In this document: piece after piece, positions 23,586-33,600 of the stretch | Numbering within the stretch: position 1 is the stretch's first letter | Layout of the letters: each line of letters begins with the position of its first letter | Position numbers and translations under genes: made by a program | Notes under the pieces: generated by a model | What the model was told of the DNA's origin: nothing | Seen by the model: the letters and a program-made list of their open reading frames with translations, nothing else | Database searches by the model: none | Assembly (NCBI GenBank): GCA_029204225.1 | Contig: CM055095.1 | Span: 31,694,936-31,758,935, forward strand | DNA length: 64,000 bases | DNA from: Diphasiastrum complanatum | Taxonomy: Eukaryota; Streptophyta; Lycopodiopsida; Lycopodiales; Lycopodiaceae | Reading direction: 5' to 3'

Positions 23586-26500
23586 TCACCAATAATCTCC
23601 ACAGATACAGAAGCCATCCTTAAAATGGTGGGATCTGTTTGCATCCATCAGACTGATCTCACGCCCGACAATCTTTGAAATCAACTTTGTGGCATTGTGA
23701 CAGTCACCGCACACCCGAAGATTCTTCTTGATGCAAATAGGTGTCCCAGGAAGCGTGTTGATGAGCCCAAAAGCAATAGCCAGCTTCTCACTGTGTTGAC
23801 ACAAAGCATTCTCCTTCTCCTCATCCTCCACATCATCCAGCACAAAGCTTAAATCAGGTACATATCCTGCCTCCTTCATCAACGCCACCAATCTATCCAG
23901 TTCAGCCAGAATCTCCTTGCTTTGTGGATGAGTTGCATCACCCACAACAAAGGCATGCACTTTGTTGTCAACTTCGATCCAGCTGCACCCAGGCACTTTC
24001 TTCACACCTGCATCCTTCATTTCATTTCTGATCTTTGCTAGCTCATCCTTCCTACCAGCAGCTGCATAGATGTTTGATAGCAGCACATAAGGTGCAGCTT
24101 TTTCTGGTTCCAACTTCACGACACGATCAAAGGCACGTCTTCCCATTTCTACATGGCCATGGTTTCTAGCAGCACCAAGCAAAGTCATCCAAACCTCACT
24201 ACCAGGCTGAATTGGCATTTTGTTGATAAAGAGCTCAGCATCAGGCAAGCACCCTGCACGCCCTAGAAGATCAACCATACATGCATAGTGTTCACTGGTT
24301 GGTGTGACACCTTGATCTTTACACATGGCATCAAAGGCATAACGACCTTCATCTACTAGGCGAGAATGGGCACATGCAGAGAGAACGCAAATATACGTGA
24401 CTTCGTTAGGTTTCGTGCCTTCCCTCTGCATTTGTTCAAACAGAGCAAGGGCCTCCTTGCCAAGCCCATTCTGTGCATATCCCGAAATCATCGCAGTCCA
24501 TGAAACCACATTTCGTTCACTCATGTTGTTGAACAGTTCACGGGCGTCATCTGTGCACCCACATTTGGAATACATGTCAACAAGGGTGCTCCCTACAATC
24601 ACATCTGACTGAAAGCCTCTTTTAATGATGTCACAGTGAAGCTGTTTGCCCTGTCCCAGGGCTGCTAGGCTGGCACATGCTTTTAGGAGAAGAACAAACG
24701 TGACATTGTCTGGCTGCACGCCTTCCTGTTTCATTTGCTCATACAGAGCAAGGGCCTTCTTGCCAAACCCATTCTGTGCATAGCCCGCAATCATGGTATT
24801 CCATGAAACCACATTTCGTTCACTCATGTTGTTGAACAATTCACGGGCGGTCACTGTGCACCCACATTTCGAATACATGTCAACAAGGGTGCTTCCAATG
24901 ATCACATCCGACTGAAAGCCCTTTTTTATGATGTCGGAGTGAAGCTGTTTGCCCTGTTCCAAGGCTGCTAGGCTGGCACATGCTTTTAGGAGAAGAACAA
25001 ACGTTACAATGTCTGGCAGCATGCCTTCCTGTTTCATTTGCTCATACAGAGCAAGGGCCTCCTTGCCACGCCCATTCTGTGCATAACCCGCAATCATCGC
25101 AGTCCATGAAACCACATCTCGTTCACTCATGTTGTTGAACAGTTCATGGGCGTCCTCTGTGCACCCACATTTTGCATACATGTCAATAAGGGTGCTTCCT
25201 ACAATCACATCTGAGTGAAAGCCCCTTTTTATGATGTCAGAGTGAAGCTGTTTGCCCTGTTCCAGGGCTGCTAGGCTGGCACATGCTTTTAGGAGAAGAA
25301 CAAACGTGACACTGTCTGGCTGCACGCCTTCCTGTTTCATTTGTTCATACAGAGCAAGGGCCTCCTGACCAAGCCCATTTTGTACATATCCCGCAATCAT
25401 GGTGTTCCATGAAACCACATTTCGTTCACTCATGTTGTTGAACAGTTCACGGGCGTCATCTGTGCACCCACATTTGGAATACATGTCAACAAGGGTGCTT
25501 CCTACAATCACATCCGACTGAAAGCATCTGCTTATGATGTCGGAGTGAAGCTGTTTGCCCTGTTCCAGGACTGCTAGGCTGGCACATGCTTTTAAGAGAA
25601 CAACAAACGTGACCTTGTTTGGTTGCACGCCTTCCTGTTTCAATTGCTCATACAGAGCAAGGGCCTCCTTGTGAAGCCCATTCTGTGCATATCCCGCAAT
25701 CATTGCATTCCATGAAACCACATCTCGTTCACTCATGATGTTGAACACTTCACGAGCGTCATCTGTGCACCCACATTTTGCATACATGTCAACAAGGGTG
25801 CTTCCTACAATCACATCCGACTGAAAGCCTCTTTTTATGATGTGGGAGTGAAGCTGTTTGCCCTGTTCCAGGGCTGCTAGGCTGGCACATGCTTTTAGGA
25901 GAAGAACAAACGTGACATTGTCTGGCTGCACGCCTTCCTGTTTCATTTGCTCGTACAGAGCAAGAGCCTCCTTGCAAAGCCCATTCTGTGCATATCCCCC
26001 AATAATCGCAGTCCATGACACCACATCTCGTTCACTCATGTTGTTGAACAGTTCACGGGCGTCCTCTGTGCACCCGCATTTTGCATACATGTCAACAAGG
26101 GTGTTACCTACAATCACATCCGACTGAAAGCCTCTTTTTATGATGTCCGAGTGTAGCTGTTTTCCCTGTTCCAGGGCTGCTAGCCTGGCACATGCTTTTA
26201 GGACAACAACGAACAGAACCTTGTCTGGTGCTAAGCCTGTCTGTTGCATTTGCTGAAATAGATTCATGGCCTCCTCACCTTGTCCGCTATTAGCATATGC
26301 TGAGATGATAGCAGTCCACGAATACACATTGTGTTGAGGCATGTTTCGGAATACTTTGTGTGCATCCAACACACTACCGCATTTGGCGTACATGTGAACA
26401 AGGGCGTTTGCTAAGAAAATATTTGAATCAATTCCACTTTGGACTATAAGGGCATGCACTTTCTTGCCCTCCGCCAGGGCTTTCCTCCGGGAACACCCCT

Positions 26501-27695
26501 TCAAAAGGCAAACATAGGCGCCAATTGGAGCTTTAGTGGTTTGCTGGACCATAAGCTCCACCATATGTAAGGCCTCTTTCAACCGTCCCTCCTGACAGAA
26601 TTTGCTCACCTTATCACCATTGGAAAAGGAGTCGGCTACCCTGCATAGTTCAACTTTCATAGAATGATCATAACAAATATGAACAAGTGTCAATTTTGAA
26701 AGACCAAGAAAAAGGAGGACATGTTGTAGTCCCAAACCCTGATCTAGAGCTGCACATTCTACAATCAGATTAGAAACATACCGTGATCTCAATCCATCAC
26801 CAGATTGTATATGACCCAATGAAGCCATGTTTTCTTTTACCCAGGAGGGATTCAGCCAACCATCAATCCATAGGCCCTCAAGTGTACTCTTATGTTTAAA
26901 GTCTGGGTACTTTGGACTTTTCTGCATAACATTATACAGATCACAGACATAGCTTCAACTTAAGGAAAACGACTAGAATAACCAATCGGCCTCATACACA
27001 TAATATCATAGCAGCATTGAAAACTTTTCAAGTGAGAGGTGATTAGCCAAAGAATGTGCAGCTCTAAATAAGTCCAAAAGCCACACCTTGGTAAATCTGT
27101 TGTCCCACCACTGCGATTGATCTGAGAAAAACTCCTGCCAGAGCTGTTCCATTCTAACGAGTCTGCCTGCATGCCCTAAGGGTAAACCAGAATGGATCAG
27201 AACTTCAGCCAGGGAATGCTGGTGAATTCAAAAAGAGTATGCCAGAAATATAAGCATACCCGAGCCCTGAAGTGATGAAAATGCGGATGGCTCCTGTCCT
27301 TGAAATTGTAGCATGACAGGTATCCTGGCATGAAGCCGAGGAGGATATAAACGATTATTGATCCACAGTGCCTCCTTTCTGGTGATGTCCATCCGACCTG
27401 TAGGAGGAGGAGGAAGAAGAGCAGTACAAGTGAGGGACGTAGAAGAAGATGATTCATTTGTGGGTCTGCTGGTGATGAGGTGGGGGCAGAAAAGGGGTAG
27501 AGATTGATGAGGAAGAGGAGGATGATCAGAAGAGAGGAATAAGAAGAACAAGAGGTTGCGATGACGAGGACGATCATGGTAAGGGTTGAAAGAAAGGCCC
27601 AATAATTCTCTTCGTCCTGTAGTTGTTGTTACTGCCATGGCTGCTGCTCTCCTTAAACCTAATGCTAAATCTGCTCGTCCTCTTGTTATTGCCAT
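23586..27695 (-). CDS. OSB-type PDF motif fused to a PLS-class DYW pentatricopeptide-repeat protein
   Basis: Three exons: 27695-27260, 27166-27087 and 26921-23586, about 1283 residues. Introns 27259-27167 (G|GTATGC...GCAG, phase 1) and 27086-26922 (AAG|GTGTGG...GCAG, phase 0) keep one frame. Exon 1 starts MAITRGRADLALGLRRAAAM, Arg/Ala-rich like an organelle transit peptide. Exons 2-3 join MEQLWQEFFSDQSQWWDNRF to KSPKYPDFKHKSTLEGLWID and PSWV, the PDF motif of OSB proteins. Numbered from the ATG at 26927: PLS repeats 105-840, L2/S2 841-909, E1/E2 910-977, PGCSWIEV 979-986, DYW deaminase to 1113 with HSE (1045-1047), CGDCH (1073-1077) and CICGDYW end. DYW proteins edit C to U in plastid or mitochondrial RNA. 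The catalytic residues are present and exon 3 is undamaged. The ATG at 26927 lies in the intron and is preceded by an in-frame stop. Exon 1 and the exact start are less certain than exons 2-3. Confidence 0.82.
24509..26327 (-). repeat. Six tandem 303-base PLS modules inside the PPR gene
   Basis: From VYSWTAII (residue 201 counted from the ATG at 26927) to VVSWTAMISG (807), six P1-L1-S1 modules of 101 residues follow without spacing. The core phrases ACASLAALEQGKQLHSDIIK, DVIVGSTLVDMY and LALYEQMKQEGVQPD recur almost unchanged. By hand, the module starting VVSWNTMIAGYVQ and that starting VVSWNTMIAGYAQNGF differ at 13 of 101 positions. This points to recent internal duplication or ongoing homogenisation. 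Confidence 0.92.
26838..27154 (-). other. PDF motif split by an intron
   Basis: The motif starts with MEQLWQEFF at 27154, runs to WWDNRFTK at 27087, is interrupted by the 165-base intron, and continues KSPKYPDFKHK...LWIDGWLNPSWV to 26838. In plant OSB proteins I know this motif as about 50 residues with WWDNR, YPDFKHK, LW and P.WV; it is the single-stranded-DNA-binding part. Confidence 0.8.
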
Positions 27696-27769
27696 GGCTG
27701 CCGCTGCCGCCGTTGCTTCATTAAGCTCGCAATCGCACTCAGACTCGCGCTCTATTGTTTTGATGTAGT

Positions 27770-28511
27770 GCTGTGCTCTCTCTGCATTCCTCCATCATCT
27801 CAGTCCATTAATTCTTTCACCTTTGTTTCTTTGCTTACCTTTGGAGCCAAATTTTCTTTGGTCCCAAGCTCAAGAATTCCCTTCAAACCAAAAAGCATTA
27901 ATTCACATATCGCTTATAAAAGTATCTAACAATGTATTACATACATATACCACAAAACAAGAATGTTAGATATGAGAGAGTGGCAAGGAAGTAGAGTTCC
28001 AATCCACTTAAGATCAACACATGGTTCAAAATTAGAATGCCATGCAGCTCTTTTTTTTCAATTGTTGGTAGTGTAATCAACTCTGTTACAGTCTCCTTTT
28101 TTGAGATAGATTCAGGCTGTGAACCAACAGTTTCAATGCATTTCACTTACTTAATCAGTCCAAGATTCATACTTGAATGGAAATACTTGTACCTATTCAT
28201 AGTCGAGATAGTCAAACTAGCAACACGATTTTGTCCTACTAATTGTAGGCAAATATTGCTTCAAAGCTGACATATGCAAAGAGTTAATGAAGGAATTGTT
28301 GTTTCGAACTATTTTGAGCTCATTTCAATGACATTAAAGGCATATGATTTCTCTAACATGTTAAGAAAGAGAATGTTTAGAGAATTTACTTTTGCAAGTT
28401 CGGATTCCAAACTAGATTTAGTACTCGTCATCCATGTGTTTGATGTCATTATGTTGTAGCAAGAAAAAGCTGCATTTTGGAGAAGAATAGCAGAGAATTA
28501 AATACAATAGC

Positions 28512-28557
<46 letters not shown>

Positions 28558-28830
28558 TGAAGATGGTCTTTCAATGTTTGAAGACTTGTTGATAACAAGC
28601 TATTTAGAAACGCAATTGTCATTGCAAAAAAGAGAAGTCTAATTAAGTACTTTGTTATTACATGAATTACATCTTCATGTGTTCAAAAAATTTGTGGAGC
28701 TAGATATTCATAAATGAATGTAAGAAAAATATGACAACAAAGAAAATGAATTCAACTTATGCAATAGTAACATGCGACAAATTTTTCATATGTATGATCA
28801 TTGTTTCAAGTACCAATATTTGCATGAAAG
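27770..28830. other. Upstream region of the PPR gene, no other gene seen
   Basis: This should contain the minus-strand promoter, but no clear TATA box could be assigned. It holds a (TA)n(TG)n microsatellite at 28512-28556. Other frames are short and unrecognised. Confidence 0.5.
28512..28556. repeat. (TA)n(TG)n microsatellite
   Basis: A short TA run passes into about 17 uninterrupted TG dinucleotides. Confidence 0.97.
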
Positions 28831-30330
28831 AAAAGGACGACCGCTTGTTGAGTTTGGAAGTTGGTCTGGGCTCGCTGATTTTCTGTTCGCTCCTTCCAGA
28901 CATTACGCTCCAACTGGCAGACGTAATCCTTAAGGGATCTCTCTGAGGCTCGAAGAGATTCGTGTTCCTGTTCCAGCGCGGTCTACTTCATTACCAGATG
29001 CTGGCAGTCTGATTGATAAGTTTGTCGCGCTGTCTTCTCTTCAAGAATCTGGGCCTGGAGTGTGGCTGTGAGCTATTGGTGAAATTGAGCTGTTCGCTTT
29101 GCTTTCTTGAGCTGGCCTATCAATTGATGGATCAGGTCCTGGCTCTCTTTCCTCTCTTTTTCTCTCTCTTGTTCAGTCGCGTGACTTGATTAGTCAAGGC
29201 CTGCAGCGTTCGCCCCACCACCAATTGATCGCAAGATTGCTCAGTAGCTTTTTCAAAGAGCATCTAGTGGAGTTGTTGCTGAAGACCGGTTAGGACAGTC
29301 CAACAACCCAGTGCCTGAGAATCCTAGCTGGCAGAAGGCGGCAGAGTTATAATGGGAGGTGGAAGAGGTGCGATGACAGAGATGGTTGCGACAGGTTGAA
29401 CAATGGGGGTGCAAATGGTAGTAACAATGGGAGTGGCGATGGAGGTGATCGTAGTAGTGATGGTAGAAACGACAGTGGGGTGAATGGGAGACGAAGCAGA
29501 TGGAATGGTGACAACGAGGGAGGACGAGGTGACAATAGCGAGAGTGGTGATGGGGGGAGTGATGGAAACTGCAATAGTGGTAGGAACAGGAGAAGTAATT
29601 ACAGGGCGGTTAGGGCTATGTACAGGGGACACGATCTGAATTATGGGGGAGGAGCGGACGGGGTTGGCGTGTGTAGGACTGGTTTGCGTTGGGCTAGTTT
29701 GCGTTGGCGATGAGGAGAAGGAGGGTGATTGTTGGCCAGCCAACAATCGCGAGAGCGGATCCTGTGAGGATAGGCTGGCAGATGAGGATGGTGTAGGAGT
29801 TCGGACACCTAGATGCACTAAGTTTGTGTGGGTGATGATGGTAATGAGACCACCGCAGGTGATCCGTGAGGGGCGCTTGAAAGCAGCCTGTAACTCCTTT
29901 ACGAGAAATGAGGCCCAATCATAGACGATGTTCGGTCCTCCCATCATGGCCGTCATGACAATGACCTGCTTGGACACGCAGAGAGGACGGTGGGAGCTTA
30001 CTATGATGGTGGCGGATTAAAAATCTATCGCGTCCCGAAGATGTGGATTCTTGAGACGTGATATCAGTTTTGGTCTTAATGTCGTCTTGGTAGGGATTGA
30101 GAAATGAGGATATATCGTATTTGGCTAGTGCGCGGGTAGCTAGCAGAAGGTCGGAGTGCGGAAGGGAAAGAGCTAATAAAATCAGCTGTGGGTCAAGGGG
30201 ATCACATGGTCCTGCCCTTTGTAGGTGACGGTAAAATGGTCAGTGGCGAAGGTGGAAAACGCTTGCTGGACTAGAGCAAGGTCCTGGAAAATGGGTACTT
30301 GCATGTTGTGGAGGCCTGCGGCACTTGATT
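28830..30330 (-). pseudogene. Retroelement-like frame: Pro/Ser/Thr-rich linker plus coiled coil
   Basis: Starting near 30330 the minus strand reads FQDLALVQQAFSTFATDHFT, then after several stops MTAMMGGPNIVYDWASFLVK (the open frame starts 29977), a long Pro/Ser/Thr-rich stretch (SPTQTSPTQTSPTHANPV...) to 29324, and then, with scattered stops, heptad-like sequence such as LIHQLIGQLKKAKRTAQF and LEQEHESLRASERSLKDYVC. I do not know the family. The order N-terminal globular part, PST linker, coiled coil recurs at 51-53.4 kb on the plus strand. A gypsy integrase in the same orientation lies just upstream, so it may be part of an unusual retroelement, but the link is not proven. Confidence 0.45.
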
Positions 30331-30720
30331 TGTTACCTAAAAACTAACTACGCTAATAGGTCAAATTGTCTAGATCTAATCGGATTTCCTAGATTCATCC
30401 TAGCTATTGGATCGGGGTCACCTGATTGAAACACTATTTTTCTAGGGCAATCGAACAGATCTAACTAACAGAAACTATCTAAGCTAGCCGAAATACCTAC
30501 TTGGTCCTTTTAAGCTAAAACTACCTAGCATACGATAGATCCAACTAGCTAAGCAGTGTTAATCTAATCTAACTATTTGATCTAGCTATATGATCAACTA
30601 TTCTAGGATTAAGTAGAACACTAAGGATCTAATTTTCAACTCCCATGGATCTAGAATCTATCCTACCAACTATCTAATCAACAACTATTTAATCTTACAA
30701 GCTACTCCTACCTAGGCTAG
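30331..30720. other. Non-coding, rich in CTA-type words
   Basis: The words CTAGC, CTAAC and GATCTA recur densely and no coding frame is visible. It could be the 3' non-coding part or LTR of the gypsy element to its right. Confidence 0.35.
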
Positions 30721-31557
30721 CTAACGGGGTGTTGGTGGTTCATCTTGAGCTGAAGAAGATGATGTGGATGGCGGTCCTGGCACATCCCTAAGCTTGACAT
30801 CGGTAGAATAGTAGCGTTGCAACCTGCTATTGTTAATGGGTGAGTCTAGCAAATTGCCTTGCAGGTCGGCGAGAATAACTGCGCCATTAGGTCGGATCTC
30901 TACTACTCTGTATGGTCCTTCTCCCTGGAACTTAAGCTTGCCTTTGTGTGCCTTGGCGTTGTATAACAATGCCAATTCTCCCTTGACGAGATCCTTGGTT
31001 TTGATATTACGATCATGTCAGGCCTTCCATCGTTGTTTTTCCATAGCTAGGACGTGAAGTGCTAGGAACCGAGTCTCATGAAGTTGAAGAAGGTTTTCTA
31101 ATCTCCTCATGGTGGATTCCTCTATACTAAGTCGTTCAGTGATGGCAACTCTCAGACTTGGAACAACAAACTCAGCAAGCATTACGGCTTCCTGTCCATA
31201 CACCATTTGAAATGGAGTTTGTCCAGTACTCACTTTGGTTCTGAAAGTCCATAGAGCTGCGTGAAGCTTATGTTCCCAATCTAACAACCATCTTCGTGAT
31301 AATTTCGCAGAGGATCTTGTTTGACAATTCTGCTTGTCCATTGAAACATGGGTAATAGAGTGTACTTTTCCTATGGACAACCAGATAAGAGAATAACAAG
31401 TGAGTGATAGTCTCGTTTAGAAAATGTGTTCCGTGATCACTCACGAGTTCTAGCAGGCACCCAAAACGGACTTAGACGTTCTCATACAGGAATTTGGCAA
31501 TGGAGTTGGCATCAGCCTTCTGCACCGCCTTGGCTTCTACCCATTTGGTCAAGTAGT
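30721..31557 (-). pseudogene. Ty3/gypsy integrase, C-terminal two thirds
   Basis: From the right: TKWVEAKAVQKADANSIAKF, one stop, then RFGCLLELVSDHGTHFLNE (second catalytic Asp), YYPCFNGQAELSNK (in place of P..NGQxExxNK, the catalytic Glu block), WEHKLHAALWTFRTKVSTGQ, TPFQMVYGQEAV and finally KLKFQGEGPYRVVEI, the GPY/F module of gypsy integrases. It ends at TAG near 30721. The first Asp and zinc finger are cut off where the Copia LTR at 31558 begins. One stop and one frameshift near 31020 are visible. Confidence 0.88.
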
Positions 31558-32659
31558 TGAAGAAACAAAATGTTTCTAGTGCCAAAGCCTTGCTAGCTCT
31601 CCACTCTGATTTTGACAAAAAAGACACAAGAAACGAAATTGTTTGCGAACAATTTCACGACACACGACAGAAATTGTTTCGTGACACAAAATCATTCTAG
31701 CTCCACGAATGGCCAAGAAGATCAGCCAAGTACCAAGGGGTACAAATATTTGATCAGATATCATGGCATCAGTAGAAGTACTCTAGATCGTGGCTAATCT
31801 GCCGCTCTTGTAATTCACGATTAGTTGTAGACGTTTAATCTTTCTAATCTGGAAGTTACACGACGTGACACGAAAAAGTTTGCAAACTATATACTTTCTG
31901 TTTGATGCATAATACATGTAAGAAAAAGAAAGACAAAAAATACAGAATACATGTCCGCTTGTGAACGAGACAATTTCGTAAGAGGATCTGTAGATCCAGA
32001 AGTCCGCTAGTAAGCGAGACATTATTCGTGAGAGAACTGTATTTCTCTCACGCCAATGCATTATGTGGATCTGTCGCACAGTGCTTGAAATCAGAAGATC
32101 AATAGATAATATTGTAGCTATTGTGCACATATTATTCTGAACGATTGTATGATCTCGAATGAATATTAGTCTACTACTATTTGTGTATCTGATTCACTTA
32201 TATATTCAATTCCGCACTTTGGTTTGATTTTGTTGAATGTTATATTAATCTATTAACGTCGATCAACAATGTCTGTCTACACTCTGAAAGATTGTAGGAA
32301 TGATATAGCTGACAGTGACTAGCAATCATACTTGAATTCTTGACGAACTGATTTTGTTCGCGAATGCTTTCGCTTTGTGTTTTGCTTCGCTTCACGATCA
32401 TTTGGCTATAAGCGTAAATCAATTTCAAAGCTCACTTAAGTTTCATTTGTTTTGTTTTGTTTCGTCTCGTCTTATTACAGAGCCTGATTGATCTTTTTGT
32501 GAATTCTTCTCTTTCGTCTAATTTCAATTCGTTTCGTTTCGTTTCACGATCTCTATGCTTCCAGCATGAATCGCTCGTTTAAGTTTCACTTCGTTTTATT
32601 TTCGTCTAGATTTCATCTCATTTCATTTCGTTGTGTTACAGAGCCTGATTGATCCAACA
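31558..32659 (+). repeat. Copia LTR, plus orientation (family shared with 41.1-42.2 kb)
   Basis: The LTR starts TGAAGAAACAAAATGTTTCT and shares long stretches, in opposite orientation, with 41083-42225. The likely end is GATCCAACA at 32659, because the inverted copy starts exactly there. The primer site lies 129 bases further, which is unusually far, so the true end could be nearer 32788. Two imperfect copies of a block ending TTACAGAGCCTGATTGATC lie at about 32330-32490 and 32500-32655. Confidence 0.75.
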
Positions 32660-32788
32660 CGAATTATTCTCGAACAGAAATAATTCGAGTTTCGCGAAAC
32701 TGTTCGCGAATCGTTTGAGACTTTTATCAGTTTCTCACCATAGTTCTAGCTAGAATTTGCATTTTTTGAGTGCAATTTTTTGCGTAAG

Positions 32789-32801
32789 TGGTATCAGAGC
32801 C
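32789..32801 (+). promoter_or_regulatory. Primer binding site (initiator tRNA-Met type)
   Basis: TGGTATCAGAGCC precedes the gag start by about 100 bases. Confidence 0.9.
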
Positions 32802-32902
32802 TACTTTGTCATAGTATGACATAGCCAAAAAGCTATCAGATCCAGGAGGCTAAGCATTCAAACAAACAACCATTAACAAGTGAAAACACAAATTCAGGAG
32901 CA

Positions 32903-33600
32903 ATGGCTTCAATAAGCAGCATACAATCCAAGATCTGTACAGTTCTGGATTCATCATGATCTAACTTCCTATCATGGAAGGTAAAGACCTTGTTGATACT
33001 AAAGGGAGAAGGATTATTCCCCTAGGTAGATGGCACTGAGGAGATGCCTACAACAACGGGGAAGGAGCTACGTGAATGGAAGGAGAAAAATGACAAGGGA
33101 GTAGCCTTGCTATCATCATCCATCGAGGATAGCCTCACACTTGACCTGGCTACACTCTCTAAAGCAAAAGAGATGGGGAATACACTACTCACAAGATTTC
33201 AGACGAAATCACATAGTCACATAATGATGCTTGAAGATCAGCTGACAAACCTGCAGTGGGATGGCAAAGACCTCACTTCTTTTGTTAGGAAGATGAAGGA
33301 TCTATTCCTTTCACTACACAATTCTGGAGCAAAAAATGCAGTGTCAACAGAGAAGCAGCTCACTTATCTATTGAGAGCCTTACCAAGATCCTTCCAGACA
33401 ACCAGAACCCTGCTAGCAAAGGATCCTACAATGACACTTGAAAAGGCAATTGTCTAGATTCGAGAGGAAGTCGAGGCTCGAGAGCACCTTGATCACAAGG
33501 ATGCTTTTGACCAAGCCCTCTACAACAACAAAGAAAAGACAAAGAAACAATCCAAGCCTTTATAAAATCTGATGTCCTCATCAGATGTCAGATTAAAGTA
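32903..33600 (+). pseudogene. Copia gag, truncated before the zinc knuckle
   Basis: The frame from ATG at 32903 reads MASISSIQSKICTVLDSS, a stop, then SNFLSWKVKTLLILKGEGLF, a second stop, and from 33044 an open 137-codon stretch ending LAKDPTMTLEKAIV. Typical Copia gag phrases are NLQWDGKDLTSFVRKMKDLF and LTYLLRALPRSFQTT. Homology ends about 33600, where CCHC should follow. The same gag, more damaged, is at 55.76-56.26 kb. Confidence 0.87.

Noticed and set aside
26925-26927. ATG at 26927 as the start of the PPR protein
   Set aside because: It lies in the last bases of an intron (TTATGCAG acceptor), has an in-frame stop about 30 bases upstream, and splicing to the exon ending WWDNRFTK gives a continuous known motif.
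27586-27768. Plus-strand frame with Ala-rich sequence
   Set aside because: It is the antisense shadow of exon 1 of the PPR gene; exon 1 fits the splice phase, the shadow has no support.
29396-29713. Plus-strand Gly/Asn/Asp-rich frame
   Set aside because: It is the complement of the Pro/Ser/Thr-rich minus-strand coding stretch and has no motif.
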